A DNA stretch of 64,000 nucleotides from Lentzea flava (GCF_014648475.1 NZ_BMRE01000018.1:62001-126000); one strand, 5' to 3'. Positions 39,867 to 49,582 are shown, counted from the stretch's first letter. The notes: generated by a model from the letters alone, not told the origin. Numbers and translations are program-made.

Positions 39867-42119
39867 ATGTCCGGCATCACTCTCGCCGACTGGCTGCGCG
39901 CCCAGGACGACGCCGCTCTCGTGGCGCTGCTGCGCGCGCGTCCTGACCTGGCAACGCCCCCACCTGCCGATATGTCCGTGCTCGCGACGCGGATCGGCAC
40001 CAGGGCGTCGATCGCGCGCGCCTGCGAGGACCTCGACACGTTCACGCTCGCCGTGCTGGAAGGCCTGGTCGTGCAGGGCGCGGACACCGAGCCCGTGGCG
40101 TTGGCCACACTCGCCGAGGTGCTCGGGCCGGACGTGAAGCCCAAGCCGCTCAAGCAGGCCGTGGCCAGGCTGAAGTCCCTCGCGCTCGTCTGGGGTGACG
40201 ACGACGCGTTGTCGGTGCCTCCGGTCACGCGGGAGGCGTTCGGCACGTATCCCGGCGGGCTGGGCAGGGCGACCGGGCAGACGTACGACCTGGGCGGCAT
40301 CACCGAGGGCGAGCAGCGGGTCCTGCAGAAGCTCGCCGCAGGGCCTCCGATCGGCGACACCAAGGACGCCTCCCGCGTCGTGCCGCTCGACAAGGCCGAG
40401 ACGCCCGTGCAACGCCTCCTCGCGCGCGGTCTGCTGCTGCGACGCGATCCCGGCACCGTCGAGCTGCCGCGGGAGATCGCACTCCAGCTGCGCGGCGACC
40501 GCCCGCTCGGCCCGATCCAGGTCACCGAGCCCAAGCCGAAGACGAGCACGCTCCAGCAGGCGAGCATCGACGCCACGGGCGGAGGTGAGGCGCTCGAACT
40601 CGTCCGGCACGTGGAGAACCTGATCGCGAGCTGGTCGGCGGAGCCGCCGCCGGTGCTGCGGACCGGCGGGCTGGGCGTCCGCGAGCTGCGCAAGGTCGCC
40701 AAGGACCTCGACGTCGACGAACGCCGCGCCGCGCTGCTGATCGAGCTGGTGGTCGGCGCCGACCTCGTCGCGAACACCGAGGCCGCCGAGCCGGAGTGGG
40801 TGCCGACGACCAAGGCCGACGTGTGGCTGGCCGCGACCGCCGAGGTCCGCTGGGCCACGCTCGCCCACGCCTGGCTGGAGCTGCCGAGGCTGCCCGCGCT
40901 GGTCGGCCGCCGCGACGAGAAGGACAAGCTCTTCACCCCGCTCGCGGACGAGATCCGCCGCGCCCAGGCACCCCGCGACCGCCGCTGGGTCCTCGAAACG
41001 CTCGCCGCGTTCCCCAAGGGCACCGCCATCGCGGACCCCGGAGACCTCGCCGCGCTGCTCGCCTGGCGGGCGCCGCGCAGGGGCGGGCGGCAGCGCGACG
41101 AGCTGGTGCGCTGGACCGTCGAGGAGGGCACCGCGGTCGGCGTGCTCGCCCTCGGCGCGATCACCAGCGCTGGCCGCGTGCTGCTCGACGAGGGCCCCGG
41201 CCACGCCGCCAAGTCGCTCGGGGACGCGTTGCCCGCACCGCTCGACCACGTGCTGGTGCAGGCGGATCTCACCGTCATCGCGCCGGGCAGGCTCGAACCC
41301 GAGCTCGCGGACGAGATGGCGCTCGTCGCGGACGTCGAGTCGGCGGGCAGCGCGACGGTCTACCGGATCGGCGAGACGACCGTCCGCCGCGCCCTCGACG
41401 CCGGACGCACCGCCGACGAGCTGCACGAACTGTTCAAGACGCGCTCGCGCACGCCGGTTCCGCAGTCGTTGACGTACCTGATCGACGACGCCGCGCGCCG
41501 CCACGGCAGGCTGCGCGGCGGCGCCGCGGGTTCGTTCCTGCGGTGCGACGACCCGGTGCTGATCAGCGAGGTCCTCGCCCACCCGGAGGCCACCCGGCTG
41601 GAGCTGCGCCGGATCGCGCCGACGGTGCTGGTCAGCCCGTTGCCGCTGGCGGACGTGCTGGACGGGCTGCGCTCGGCCGGGTTCGCCCCGGCCGCGGAGG
41701 GCCCCGACGGCCAGGTCCTCGACCTGCGGACGGGCGGTCGCCGGACCACGCCGCGGCAGCGGTCCGCGCGCAAAGTCACGTCACCGACCGTGCCCGCCGA
41801 CGAGCGGTTGGGTGAACTCGTCCGGCTGGTGCGGGCGGGCGATCGTGCCGCCGCGACACCACGGGGTGAACGCGTCGCCGTCCCCGGCCACCTCGGCGCC
41901 GGGCCGTCCGCCACCCTGTCGTTGCTCCAGCAGGCCGCACGGGCGCGACGCAGAGTGCTCGTCGGGTTCGTCGACTCCCACGGCACGGCCGCGCAGCGCG
42001 TGATCGAGCCGCACGTGGTCGGCGGTGGCGTGCTGGAGGGCTACGACCACAGCTACGGAGAGGTGCTGAGGTTCCCTCTTCATCGCATCACGTCCGCCGC
42101 ACTGGTGGACGAGGACTGA
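39867..42119 (+). CDS. XPB-associated protein with helicase N-terminal-like and WYL-like domains (Rv0862c-like)
   Basis: 750 residues from ATG 39867. The N terminus SGITLADWLRAQDDAALVALLRARPDL and helical repeats resemble the XPB/Ssl2 helicase-associated domain. The middle LDHVLVQADLTVIAPGRLEPELADEMALVADVESAGSATVYRI is the most conserved stretch, followed by LEEL-type HARG segments and a C-terminal WYL-like sheet (RVLVGFVDSHGTAAQRVIEPHVVGGG). No ATPase motif is present. In mycobacteria its homologue sits next to the XPB helicase gene; here the two are about 11 kb apart. A DNA-repair or transcription partner role is inferred. Confidence 0.78.
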   Translation: MSGITLADWLRAQDDAALVALLRARPDLATPPPADMSVLATRIGTRASIARACEDLDTFTLAVLEGLVVQGADTEPVALATLAEVLGPDVKPKPLKQAVARLKSLALVWGDDDALSVPPVTREAFGTYPGGLGRATGQTYDLGGITEGEQRVLQKLAAGPPIGDTKDASRVVPLDKAETPVQRLLARGLLLRRDPGTVELPREIALQLRGDRPLGPIQVTEPKPKTSTLQQASIDATGGGEALELVRHVENLIASWSAEPPPVLRTGGLGVRELRKVAKDLDVDERRAALLIELVVGADLVANTEAAEPEWVPTTKADVWLAATAEVRWATLAHAWLELPRLPALVGRRDEKDKLFTPLADEIRRAQAPRDRRWVLETLAAFPKGTAIADPGDLAALLAWRAPRRGGRQRDELVRWTVEEGTAVGVLALGAITSAGRVLLDEGPGHAAKSLGDALPAPLDHVLVQADLTVIAPGRLEPELADEMALVADVESAGSATVYRIGETTVRRALDAGRTADELHELFKTRSRTPVPQSLTYLIDDAARRHGRLRGGAAGSFLRCDDPVLISEVLAHPEATRLELRRIAPTVLVSPLPLADVLDGLRSAGFAPAAEGPDGQVLDLRTGGRRTTPRQRSARKVTSPTVPADERLGELVRLVRAGDRAAATPRGERVAVPGHLGAGPSATLSLLQQAARARRRVLVGFVDSHGTAAQRVIEPHVVGGGVLEGYDHSYGEVLRFPLHRITSAALVDED

Positions 42120-42236
42120 CTGTCGGTCATCCCCCGGACGAACCGCACGTCCACCCTTGCGTGTGCGCGTGGCGACCTAGCGTCGAGTGGCGTGAGCGTT
42201 TCACGACGCTCGCTCGACGAAGGAGGAGCAGCGCAA

Positions 42237-42884
42237 ATGGCCATCACCCGGTGGGCGAGCAGAGCCGTCCTCACCGCAACGGCATTGGCGTTCGCCTTGC
42301 CGTTCACAACAGGAACAGCTCAGGCTGACCCGATCATCGAGATTCTCGGGGACAACAACGTCAACGTGACCGTTGGCGCCTACAACAACAACGTGAACTC
42401 GATCCCGGTCAGCCTGGGCGCGGGCGCGAGCCTCAACACGGGCAGCGGCATCACTCTCGACCTCGACGACAACGACGGCATCCAGCTCGCGCTGGACCTC
42501 GGTCACGCGGAGATCTGGGCCGACGCGTCGGTCGGTGTTCCGTTCACGCACATCGGCGTCGACGCGTCCGCCGCGGCCACGACCGACACACCCGCGGTCG
42601 ACGTCGCCGTCGCCCCGCCGCCTGCCGCGCCCGAAGTCGCGGCACCTCCGGCACCCGAGGTGGCCGCACCGCCGACACCCGCGGCCGCACCGGAACCGGC
42701 ACCGGTCCTGGAAGCCGCCGTCACGATCACCGACGAGACCGCCGCGGCCGTCGACGAGCCGAAGGGCGACGAGGAGGAAGAGGACTGCCCGGAGGAGGTC
42801 GAGCCGTCCGGCTGCCCCAACATCACCGCGCTGGGAATCCTGAGCGTGTGCCTGCTGCCGAACCTGGTTCAGCTGCACATCTGA
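42237..42884 (+). CDS. Secreted protein of unknown function with Pro/Ala-rich and acidic segments
   Basis: 215 residues from ATG 42237 after AAGGAGGAG. A signal peptide ends near AQA-DP (about residue 32). The mature N-terminal region reads IIEILGDNNVNVTVGAYNNN and continues with beta-like, Asn/Asp/Gly-rich sequence, then GHAEIWADASVGVPF. Residues about 120-175 form a Pro/Ala/Val-rich stalk, then an acidic run with cysteines (EEEEDCPEEVEPSGCP) and a hydrophobic end with one more cysteine. No family is recognised. It precedes the conservon on the opposite strand. Confidence 0.7.
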   Translation: MAITRWASRAVLTATALAFALPFTTGTAQADPIIEILGDNNVNVTVGAYNNNVNSIPVSLGAGASLNTGSGITLDLDDNDGIQLALDLGHAEIWADASVGVPFTHIGVDASAAATTDTPAVDVAVAPPPAAPEVAAPPAPEVAAPPTPAAAPEPAPVLEAAVTITDETAAAVDEPKGDEEEEDCPEEVEPSGCPNITALGILSVCLLPNLVQLHI

Positions 42885-42946
42885 TCGAACGACCCGACTC
42901 CAGGCCGGCCGAGAGGAGAGCACCAGGACGACTCCCTGACATGCGC

Positions 42947-42994
42947 AACGACGAGGCGAGCGCCGCACCCGAAGGTGGCGCTCGCCTCGTCGTT
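42947..42994. terminator. Long hairpin terminator
   Basis: Perfect 18-bp arms (42947-42964 and 42977-42994, AACGACGAGGCGAGCGCC) separate the secreted-protein gene from the convergent conservon end. It probably works in both directions. Confidence 0.75.
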
Positions 42995-43025
42995 CACGTG
43001 TGTGAGGTTGTCCCGGTGAAGGAGA

Positions 43026-43631
43026 TCAGCCGGCGCGGACGGACATCCACTGGCGCATGGCGTGCTCGACCAGCGTGATGAGCGTCTGCTTGGTCGACTG
43101 CCGGTTGCGCGCGTCGCACGTCACGATCGGCACCGACTCGTCGATCGTCAACGCCTCGCGGACGTCCTCCAGTCTGTGGTGGAGGAGGCCGTCGAAGCAG
43201 TTGACGCCCACGACGTACGGCAGCTGCCGGTCGTCGAAGAAGTCGATGGACGCGAACGCGTCGGCGAGACGGCGGGTGTCGACCAGCACGATGGCGCCGA
43301 TGGCACCCCGCACGAGGTCGTCCCACATGAACCAGAACCGGTGCTGACCCGGTGTACCGAAGAGGTACAGGATCAGGTCGCTGTCGAGCGACACACGGCC
43401 GAAGTCCATCGCGACCGTCGTGGTGACCTTGTTGGGCGTTGCGGAGAGGTCGTCCACCCCCGCGCTGGCCTCGGTCATCACCGCCTCGGTGGTCAACGGG
43501 ACGATCTCGGACACCGAGCCGACGAACGTCGTCTTGCCAACACCGAAGCCACCCGCCACCACGATCTTGGCGGAGGTCGTCGGCTTCCGTGCGCCCTCGG
43601 CGCCCTGGGGACTAGAGCCTGCGAAGCCCAC
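43026..43631 (-). CDS. Conservon GTPase (CvnD-type, MglA-like)
   Basis: 201 residues. A small Ras-like GTPase with KIVVAGGFGVGKTTFVGSVSEI (P loop), TTVAMDFGRVSLDSDLILYLFGTPGQHRFWFMWDDLVRGA (switch II DxxGTPGQ variant) and VGVNCFDG in place of NKxD. This is the terminal gene of the four-part conservon, overlapping the DUF742 gene by 20 bp. It probably switches downstream targets according to the kinase and Roadblock complex. Confidence 0.92.
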   Translation of the reverse strand: MGFAGSSPQGAEGARKPTTSAKIVVAGGFGVGKTTFVGSVSEIVPLTTEAVMTEASAGVDDLSATPNKVTTTVAMDFGRVSLDSDLILYLFGTPGQHRFWFMWDDLVRGAIGAIVLVDTRRLADAFASIDFFDDRQLPYVVGVNCFDGLLHHRLEDVREALTIDESVPIVTCDARNRQSTKQTLITLVEHAMRQWMSVRAG

Positions 43632-44358
43632 TGAGCACCCTCTCCAGGAATTCCATGGAAGGCCGGTCCCCCACGACCAGACCGCCCTGGTGAATCAAAA
43701 CCAATCCCATGCTTGCCATGTCGCCGATCAACACCCGCACGACGCCAAGTGGCAAGCGTAGGAGTGCCGCGACCTCGGCCACCGACCGCGTGTCCACACA
43801 CAGCCCGCAGATCGACCTGTGCTCGGGAAGCACGGCGGCGTCCCGTTCGAGGCCGCGCTCGCTGGTCGAGATGAGCGCCTCGATCGCGAGGTCGTAGTCG
43901 GGTCGTGTGCGCCCACCGGTGCGCGTGTAAGGCCGCACCAGTGAACCCGAGTCCGCAGAAGAAGTTTCCTCCGGACGCACAGCAGGCTGCGCACCGGTGC
44001 TGTACACCGGCTGCGGCCCGGTGGTGTACGGCAGTTGCTCCGGCACCGCGTCCGGCATCTCGTGCTGGCCGAAGAGGTCCGCACCGGGGCCACCGAACAA
44101 CCCGGTGCCGTACCCGTCTATGTCGAACCGGTTCGGCACGTCGTCGTACTGGTACGACGACGAGTCATCCACCTCACGCTGAGACATATCGCCTAGCCCT
44201 TGCCCTGTAACCCGCTCATCGTGGGGTGCGTCCTCGGCTTCCTCTGGTTCTTGGGGTATCGCGTCAGGCTCGTCGAACTGGAACCCACCAGCGGCCCACT
44301 CCTGGTAGTTGAAGTTCCTACCGAAGCCCCGGCCTCTAGCGCCAGATCTTCCAGCCAT
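43612..44358 (-). CDS. Conservon DUF742 protein (CvnC-type)
   Basis: 248 residues. The first about 130 are disordered, rich in Asp/Glu/Gln/Tyr (YQYDDVPNRFDIDGYGTG). The C-terminal DUF742 domain has SLVRPYTRTGGRTRPDYDLAIEALISTSERG, HRSICGLCVDTRSVAEVAALLRLPLGVVRVLIGDM and LERVLSGLRRL, a winged-helix-like fold. The N-terminal tail is longer than usual (family about 120-150 residues). It works with the adjacent Roadblock protein and GTPase. Confidence 0.9.
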   Translation of the reverse strand: MAGRSGARGRGFGRNFNYQEWAAGGFQFDEPDAIPQEPEEAEDAPHDERVTGQGLGDMSQREVDDSSSYQYDDVPNRFDIDGYGTGLFGGPGADLFGQHEMPDAVPEQLPYTTGPQPVYSTGAQPAVRPEETSSADSGSLVRPYTRTGGRTRPDYDLAIEALISTSERGLERDAAVLPEHRSICGLCVDTRSVAEVAALLRLPLGVVRVLIGDMASMGLVLIHQGGLVVGDRPSMEFLERVLSGLRRL

Positions 44359-44388
44359 CTCTTCTCACCCCTGAACTTCAAGTGAGGT

Positions 44389-44808
44389 CTAGCGACGGAC
44401 CACACCCTGAAGCTGCGCGCGCAGCTCAGGGGTGAGTTGTTGACCGACTCTCTCCACCAAAAGCGTCATCTCGTAGGCCACCAGACCGATGTCACAGTTT
44501 GGTGCCGCGAGGACCGCGAGGCACGAACCGTCACTGATGGACATGAGGAACAGGTAGCCCCGCTCCATCTCGACCACGGTCTGGTTGACCCCGCCTGCCT
44601 CGAAGCAGCGGGCAGCACCCTGTGTGAGGCTGACCAGTCCGGACGCGACGGCGGAGAGCTGCTCTGCACGGTCCCTGGGCAGGCCCTGGGACCCCGCGAG
44701 CAACAGCCCGTCCGCGGACACCACGACGGAATGTGCCACGCCGGGCACCCTCCGCACGAAGTCGGTGATAAGCCAACCAAAGCTGCCTGGCTGCGCTGCG
44801 GTCGTCAC
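44389..44808 (-). CDS. Roadblock/LC7 protein (CvnB-type)
   Basis: 139 residues: FGWLITDFVRRVPGVAHSVVVSADGLLLAGSQGLPRDRAEQLSAVASGLVSLTQGAARCFEAGGVNQTVVEMERGYLFLMSISDGSCLAVLA, the complete Roadblock/LC7 domain that binds small GTPases. Its ATG overlaps the stop of the kinase (ATGA). It is a probable regulator of the conservon GTPase. Confidence 0.93.
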   Translation of the reverse strand: MTTAAQPGSFGWLITDFVRRVPGVAHSVVVSADGLLLAGSQGLPRDRAEQLSAVASGLVSLTQGAARCFEAGGVNQTVVEMERGYLFLMSISDGSCLAVLAAPNCDIGLVAYEMTLLVERVGQQLTPELRAQLQGVVRR

Positions 44809-47800
44809 TCCTGCTCCTCGTTCTGCCGGCTCGACTGGTCACCAGCGTATGCCTCGATCAATGCGTGCCGGCCTCGCCGGACACCACTCTGAAGGCTCGA
44901 CATCCGTCCCCGCACCGCGTCGGCGGAGCGGGGCGGCAGCGGGGGCCGCTGTGCTGTCTGTGTCACGGCCTGCGGCTTGGGTGCTGCAGATCCTGGCACG
45001 AGTTGGGCCTTCGGTGTCCGTTTCGGCAATCCTGCCGCTGTCTTCGACTCCGGCGTCTTGTTCAACAACGCCTGAGCCGCCTGCCATCCCTCGTCGGCAG
45101 GTGACTGCCAAGCCGACTCGGAAGTGGGTGCCGCCGCTGGAGTCTCCTCCACAACGGGCTCCGGTTCCACAACTCGCTCCTGCTCGGCGGGTGCGATCAC
45201 TTCTTCCTCGACCGCCGGCTTCACCCGCGAGCGCGGTTGGCGCACGGGCAGACCAGCGGCCGACGTGGTGGTGGGTGCCACCGCCGGGACAGGCTTCGGG
45301 GTGCGGGTCGGCAACTCCGGCTCCGGCCCGTCCGACAGCGGAGGGGTCGTCACCGGCTCGTCGATGTACTCGACCGCGCCCTTGTCGGTGCCGCCGAGCC
45401 TGGACTCGACACGTCCGTTGGCCTCGGCGGGTGCGGAGCTCTCCGCCGCCGGGGGAACCGGCGCGGCAGCCGACGCGGACGTCTCGCTGCCGACGGCCTG
45501 GAACCACTGCGAGAGCACTGCCTCGTAGATCGGCAGACGCTCGGTCGGGGCGTCCAGGTCGTGCTCGACCTGCTTGCGGGAGGCCTCCGACGTGCCGTTG
45601 CGGTGCGCGAGGTCGGTGTCCACCGAAGCCCGCGACACACCGTTGCTCGAGGCCGGTTCGTCGTCGATCGGAGGGATCGGCACGAACTGGGTGGTCTCGT
45701 AGCCCGGCTCGAAGGAGATCTCGCCTTCCTCCTCCTGACGGTCCTCGTAGGCCGTGAAGAGGGTCGGCTCGCCGAAGGAGCCCTCGGGCTCCACGGCCGC
45801 CGCCAGCTGGTCGCGCCGCCACCGCTCGGACGGCGTCGAGTCCTCGATCGGCGTCTCGTTGTAGACGGGGATGCCCGTCGCGCCCGCACCGGTGTCGGTG
45901 AGCGCGCTCGGCACGAAGCTGACCGGGATGCTCGGGCTCGACTCGTCGACCTTCGGCATGGCACCGGTGGCCCCGCCGAAGGCGCCGGCGATACCGCTCG
46001 CCCTGGTGGCCGTGGTGCCGATCTCGGTGGTGTGCTCGGCGGCCGACGGCGGCTGCATGCCGAACGCACCCGCGATGCCAGAACCGGACGGCGGGGTCGA
46101 CGGCGCGGTGGAGCCGGGCGTCGCGATGAGCGTCTCCGGCACGATCACCAGTGCCGTCGTACCGCCCTCGATGTCCTCGTTGCCGCGCAGGCGGACCTTG
46201 ATGTCGTGGCGCTTGGCGAGCCGCGCGACCACGTACAGGCCCATTCGGCGGGAGACGGCGACGTCGACGTCCGGCGGGTCGGCCAGACGCTCGTTGGCGT
46301 CGAGGATCTCCTGGTCGCCCATGCCCACGCCGCGGTCCTGGATCTCGATCGCCAGCTCGCCCTTGCGGGTCTTCGCCGTGCGCACGGTGACCTTGGTGAC
46401 CGGGTCGGAGAACGCCGTGGCGTTGTCCAGCAGCTCGGCGATGAGGTGCACGAGGTCGTTGACCGCGCGGCCCTGGACCGTGAGGTCCGGGGTCTGGCCG
46501 ACCTGCACGCGGGCGTACTGCTCGACCTCGGAGACCGCGGCGCCGAGGACCTCGGCGGCCGGGACGGGCCGGGTCAGGCGCCGGGAGAGGTCCGTGCCGG
46601 AGAGAACCAGCAGGTTCTCCGAGTTGCGGCGCATGCGGGTGGCGAGGTGGTCCAGCTCGAACAGCGAGGCCAGCTGGTCCGGGTCCTGCTCGTCCTGCTC
46701 CAGCCGGTCGATCAGGTTCAGCTGGCGTTCGACCAGGGCCTGCGAACGACGCGACAGGTTGACGAACATCGCGTTGACGTTGTCGCGCAGGAGGGCCTGC
46801 TGGGCGGCCAGTCGCACCGCTTCACCGTGCACCGCGTCGAACGCGCGCGCCACCTGACCGACCTCTTCACGCGTGTGCACCGGCACCGGCTCGACGGCGG
46901 TCTTGGCCGCGTCCTCCGGGTTCGGGTCCGCGAGGATGCGCTCGACCGCGTCGGGGAGTCCGTGGTCGGCGACGTCGAGGGCGGTGCGGCGCAGCGTGCG
47001 CAGCGGGTTGAGGATCGAGCGGGCGACGAACAGCGCCATCAGCAACGCGAGCGCGAGGACCGCCAGCACGATGCCCGACTGGATGTAGGCACTGCGGCGG
47101 GCGTCGCCCGCGGTCTGGTCGGTCTTGTTCTGCAGCTGCTCGATCAGCAGGTTCTCGACGTCACGGGTCAGGTTGACCGTCAGCGTGGCGGCGATGTCCC
47201 ACTTCTCGGACGTCAGCTGGCTGAAGTCCTTCTTGTTCGCCTGCTGGTTGATCGCCGATTCCTGCATGTCGTTCGCAGTGTCGACGATGAGGCCGGTGAC
47301 GGTGTCGTCGTAGATCTTGGCCTGGTCGGGCGTCGCGGCCTTGCGGAAGTCGTTGCGGGCCGCGTTGAGCTCGGCGTCCGCCGCCTGCAGGGCACGCAGC
47401 TGGGCCGGGGTGAACGCCTTGCGCTGGAAGACGTCCAGGAGGATCGCCCGCTTGAGCGACTCCTCCTCCTTGATCCGCGCGATGGCGTTCGTGGTCAGGT
47501 GCAGGCGCACCAGCTCGGGGTCGTTGATGTCCGCGAGCGTCTGCTCACCGAGGTTGATGAGCGTGTCGATGGACTCCGAGTAGGTGCGCTGGACCGCCTC
47601 GGCGGGGTACTGCGTGTCGCGCACCGAGTTGCGGAGGCTGTTCAGGCGGTTGAGCTGGCTGAACGCGACCTGGAAGCGCTCGACGGCCGCCGGGTTCATG
47701 TCCGGGCTCAGCTCGGCGATCTTGTTGCTGAACGCCTCGGTGGTGTCGTTCACGCGGCGCAGCTGGCGCTCGAGGACGACCCGGTCGACCTTCTTGTTCG

Positions 47801-48095
47801 ACGCGACGTAGCTGACCGACAGGTCGCGCTCGCGCTGCAGCTGCTGCACCAGGTCCGCGACGGCTGTCTCCAGGCGGATCTGGTTCGCGAGGTTGTTGAG
47901 GTCCGTCGCGGCCTGGAGGTCGCTGCGCACTCGCAAGCCACCCAGCACGAGCGCACAGATCGTCGGGATGAGCAGGACGGCGAGCAGCTTCGTGCGCAAC
48001 CGCCAGTTGCGCAGCCGCCATCCCGCGGGCCGGTTAGGTCCTGATCCGGGTCCGGATCCTGTGTCGGTTTTCACCACGTCCGGTGTCGACGTCAT
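44805..48095 (-). CDS. Conservon sensor histidine kinase with nitrate/nitrite-sensing domain (CvnA-type)
   Basis: 1096 residues from ATG 48095. A first membrane helix (about 36-58), an extracellular NIT-like helical domain (about 60-340, starting RSDLQAATDLNNLANQIRLETAVADLVQQLQRERDLS), a second helix (SGIVLAVLALALLMALFVARSI), HAMP, and a HATPase domain with LIAELLDNATAFSDP (N box) and IEIQDRGVGMG. The conventional phosphoacceptor histidine is not obvious. The C-terminal about 450 residues are disordered, rich in Pro/Glu/Thr and repeats such as GIAGAFG. First gene of the conservon operon. Confidence 0.9.
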   Translation of the reverse strand: MTSTPDVVKTDTGSGPGSGPNRPAGWRLRNWRLRTKLLAVLLIPTICALVLGGLRVRSDLQAATDLNNLANQIRLETAVADLVQQLQRERDLSVSYVASNKKVDRVVLERQLRRVNDTTEAFSNKIAELSPDMNPAAVERFQVAFSQLNRLNSLRNSVRDTQYPAEAVQRTYSESIDTLINLGEQTLADINDPELVRLHLTTNAIARIKEEESLKRAILLDVFQRKAFTPAQLRALQAADAELNAARNDFRKAATPDQAKIYDDTVTGLIVDTANDMQESAINQQANKKDFSQLTSEKWDIAATLTVNLTRDVENLLIEQLQNKTDQTAGDARRSAYIQSGIVLAVLALALLMALFVARSILNPLRTLRRTALDVADHGLPDAVERILADPNPEDAAKTAVEPVPVHTREEVGQVARAFDAVHGEAVRLAAQQALLRDNVNAMFVNLSRRSQALVERQLNLIDRLEQDEQDPDQLASLFELDHLATRMRRNSENLLVLSGTDLSRRLTRPVPAAEVLGAAVSEVEQYARVQVGQTPDLTVQGRAVNDLVHLIAELLDNATAFSDPVTKVTVRTAKTRKGELAIEIQDRGVGMGDQEILDANERLADPPDVDVAVSRRMGLYVVARLAKRHDIKVRLRGNEDIEGGTTALVIVPETLIATPGSTAPSTPPSGSGIAGAFGMQPPSAAEHTTEIGTTATRASGIAGAFGGATGAMPKVDESSPSIPVSFVPSALTDTGAGATGIPVYNETPIEDSTPSERWRRDQLAAAVEPEGSFGEPTLFTAYEDRQEEEGEISFEPGYETTQFVPIPPIDDEPASSNGVSRASVDTDLAHRNGTSEASRKQVEHDLDAPTERLPIYEAVLSQWFQAVGSETSASAAAPVPPAAESSAPAEANGRVESRLGGTDKGAVEYIDEPVTTPPLSDGPEPELPTRTPKPVPAVAPTTTSAAGLPVRQPRSRVKPAVEEEVIAPAEQERVVEPEPVVEETPAAAPTSESAWQSPADEGWQAAQALLNKTPESKTAAGLPKRTPKAQLVPGSAAPKPQAVTQTAQRPPLPPRSADAVRGRMSSLQSGVRRGRHALIEAYAGDQSSRQNEEQE

Positions 48096-48579
48096 GGTTC
48101 CGTCACCCAGCGCAGCCAGTCCGTCACCCGATTCGGGCCTTTCGGAGCGTGTGGTGTCACCCACGCCAAACTGGCTGGGACCTCTCTCACGTCGGGCCAC
48201 TCTGGGCTTCCTCTTCCAGCAGCAGTGTCCCGGTCTCTCCCCAGGACCGAGCATGGACTCGTCAAACGGGCCGAATTGCAGCACAGAGGTCGTTCGCCCG
48301 GTGAGGCGCCCTACCCCGTTCTGAAGACACGTCGGTCTACTGTGACCTGTGCCACCCGGCGGGGAGCGTAATGGCCACCCCCTCCTCGGGGGAAGTCTCC
48401 AGAAGCACTCACCGTATCGAGACGGGGTGTCCTTTCATACGTTCAGGTGGTTAACATCCCCGGTCGTCGGCATGCCTCAAGTCCGTCCGAACTCCCAGTT
48501 GGGACTGCGGACGACCTGGTCCGTGACGACACTCACTGATCAACTTGATGCTACTCAAGGCCTACCGGCGAGAGGTGCC
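48096..48579. other. 484-bp divergent region between the conservon and a solute-binding lipoprotein
   Basis: It should hold promoters for both operons. A short CCCCTCCTCGGGGG hairpin lies near 48377. TGTGACCTGTGCCACC near 48340 is a weak CRP-like half-site. No gene is supported. The kinase frame remains open upstream to 48284, so a longer N terminus cannot be excluded. Confidence 0.4.
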
Positions 48580-49557
48580 ATGGCTACCCGAGCCAAAGCT
48601 CTGCGGCTTGTCGCAGTGCTCATCACGTGTGTTCTGACCGCGAGCTGCAGCCTGTTCGGAAGTTCGTCGAACAGCGGCAACGCGGATGTGGAGCGCAACG
48701 TCCTGCGCATCGGCGTGCTGCCGGTCGTCGACGTGGCCCCGCTCCGGATCGCACTGAACGAGAAGCTGTTCGAGAAGGCCGGTCTGCAGGTCAACCTGGT
48801 CACCCAGCCCAGCGAGGCCGAGGCCATCAAGCAGCTGGACACCACGCTCGACATCACGTGGGCGACGCACGTCAGCCTCTTCCGCTCGGTCGCCGAGGGC
48901 ACCGAACTGCAGCTGCAGGGCGAGGCCTACCAGGCAGGTCCGAACTCGATGGCGCTGGTCACGGGTGCCTCGTCGGACTACGACGACCCCGCCAAGAAGC
49001 AGGCCCCGACCATCGCGGTGAACAGCGAGACCGACATCGGCGCGCTGACCACGCGTGCCGTGCTGGACACCGCCGCGGTCGAGAAGCAGAAGATCAAGTT
49101 CCGGCCGATGCCGTTCGCCGAGATGGAGGCCGCGCTCAGGTCCGGCCAGGTCGACGCGGCGTTCATGATCGAGCCGTTCATCACGAAGGCGCAGCGCAAC
49201 ATCGGCGCGAAGATCCTCACGGACACCGCGCGCGGCCCGACACTGGACTTCCCGATGTCCGGCTACGCGTCGTCGAAGAAGTTCGCCGAGCAGAACCCGA
49301 AGACGCTCAAGGTGTTCCGCGACGTGCTGCGCGTGGCCCAGCAGCGGGCGCAGGCCAACAAGCTCGCCGTGCAGGACTCGCTGACCAGCTACGCGGACGT
49401 CGACCAGCCGACCGCTGCGCTCGTGTCCGTGGGCACGTTCCCGCTGTCGCTGAACCCGATCCGGCTCCAGCGGGTCGCCGACATGATGGACACCGAGGAC
49501 GTGCTTTCCGGCCGTCTGGACGTGCAGCAGCTTCTGCCGCCGGGCACGACGAATTAG
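48580..49557 (+). CDS. Orphan ABC solute-binding lipoprotein (NMT1/SsuA-like)
   Basis: 325 residues with a lipobox (CVLTASC) and a type-2 periplasmic-binding fold: VLRIGVLPVVDVAPLRIALNEKLFEKAGLQVNLV, AIKQLDTTLDITWATHVSLFRSV, and SGQVDAAFMIEPFITKAQ. This resembles NMT1/THI5 or taurine/alkanesulfonate binding proteins. No permease or ATPase gene is nearby, so it is either an orphan receptor or works with a distant transporter. It is divergent from the conservon kinase, which could use it as a sensor partner (inference). Confidence 0.82.
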   Translation: MATRAKALRLVAVLITCVLTASCSLFGSSSNSGNADVERNVLRIGVLPVVDVAPLRIALNEKLFEKAGLQVNLVTQPSEAEAIKQLDTTLDITWATHVSLFRSVAEGTELQLQGEAYQAGPNSMALVTGASSDYDDPAKKQAPTIAVNSETDIGALTTRAVLDTAAVEKQKIKFRPMPFAEMEAALRSGQVDAAFMIEPFITKAQRNIGAKILTDTARGPTLDFPMSGYASSKKFAEQNPKTLKVFRDVLRVAQQRAQANKLAVQDSLTSYADVDQPTAALVSVGTFPLSLNPIRLQRVADMMDTEDVLSGRLDVQQLLPPGTTN

Positions 49558-49582
49558 TTGTCGCCCGACATCGAAAATGCGA

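Noticed and set aside
48330..48350. CRP-like site TGTGACCTGTGCCACC
   Set aside because: Only one half-site is good and the other is CCACC; far weaker than the perfect site at 35653.
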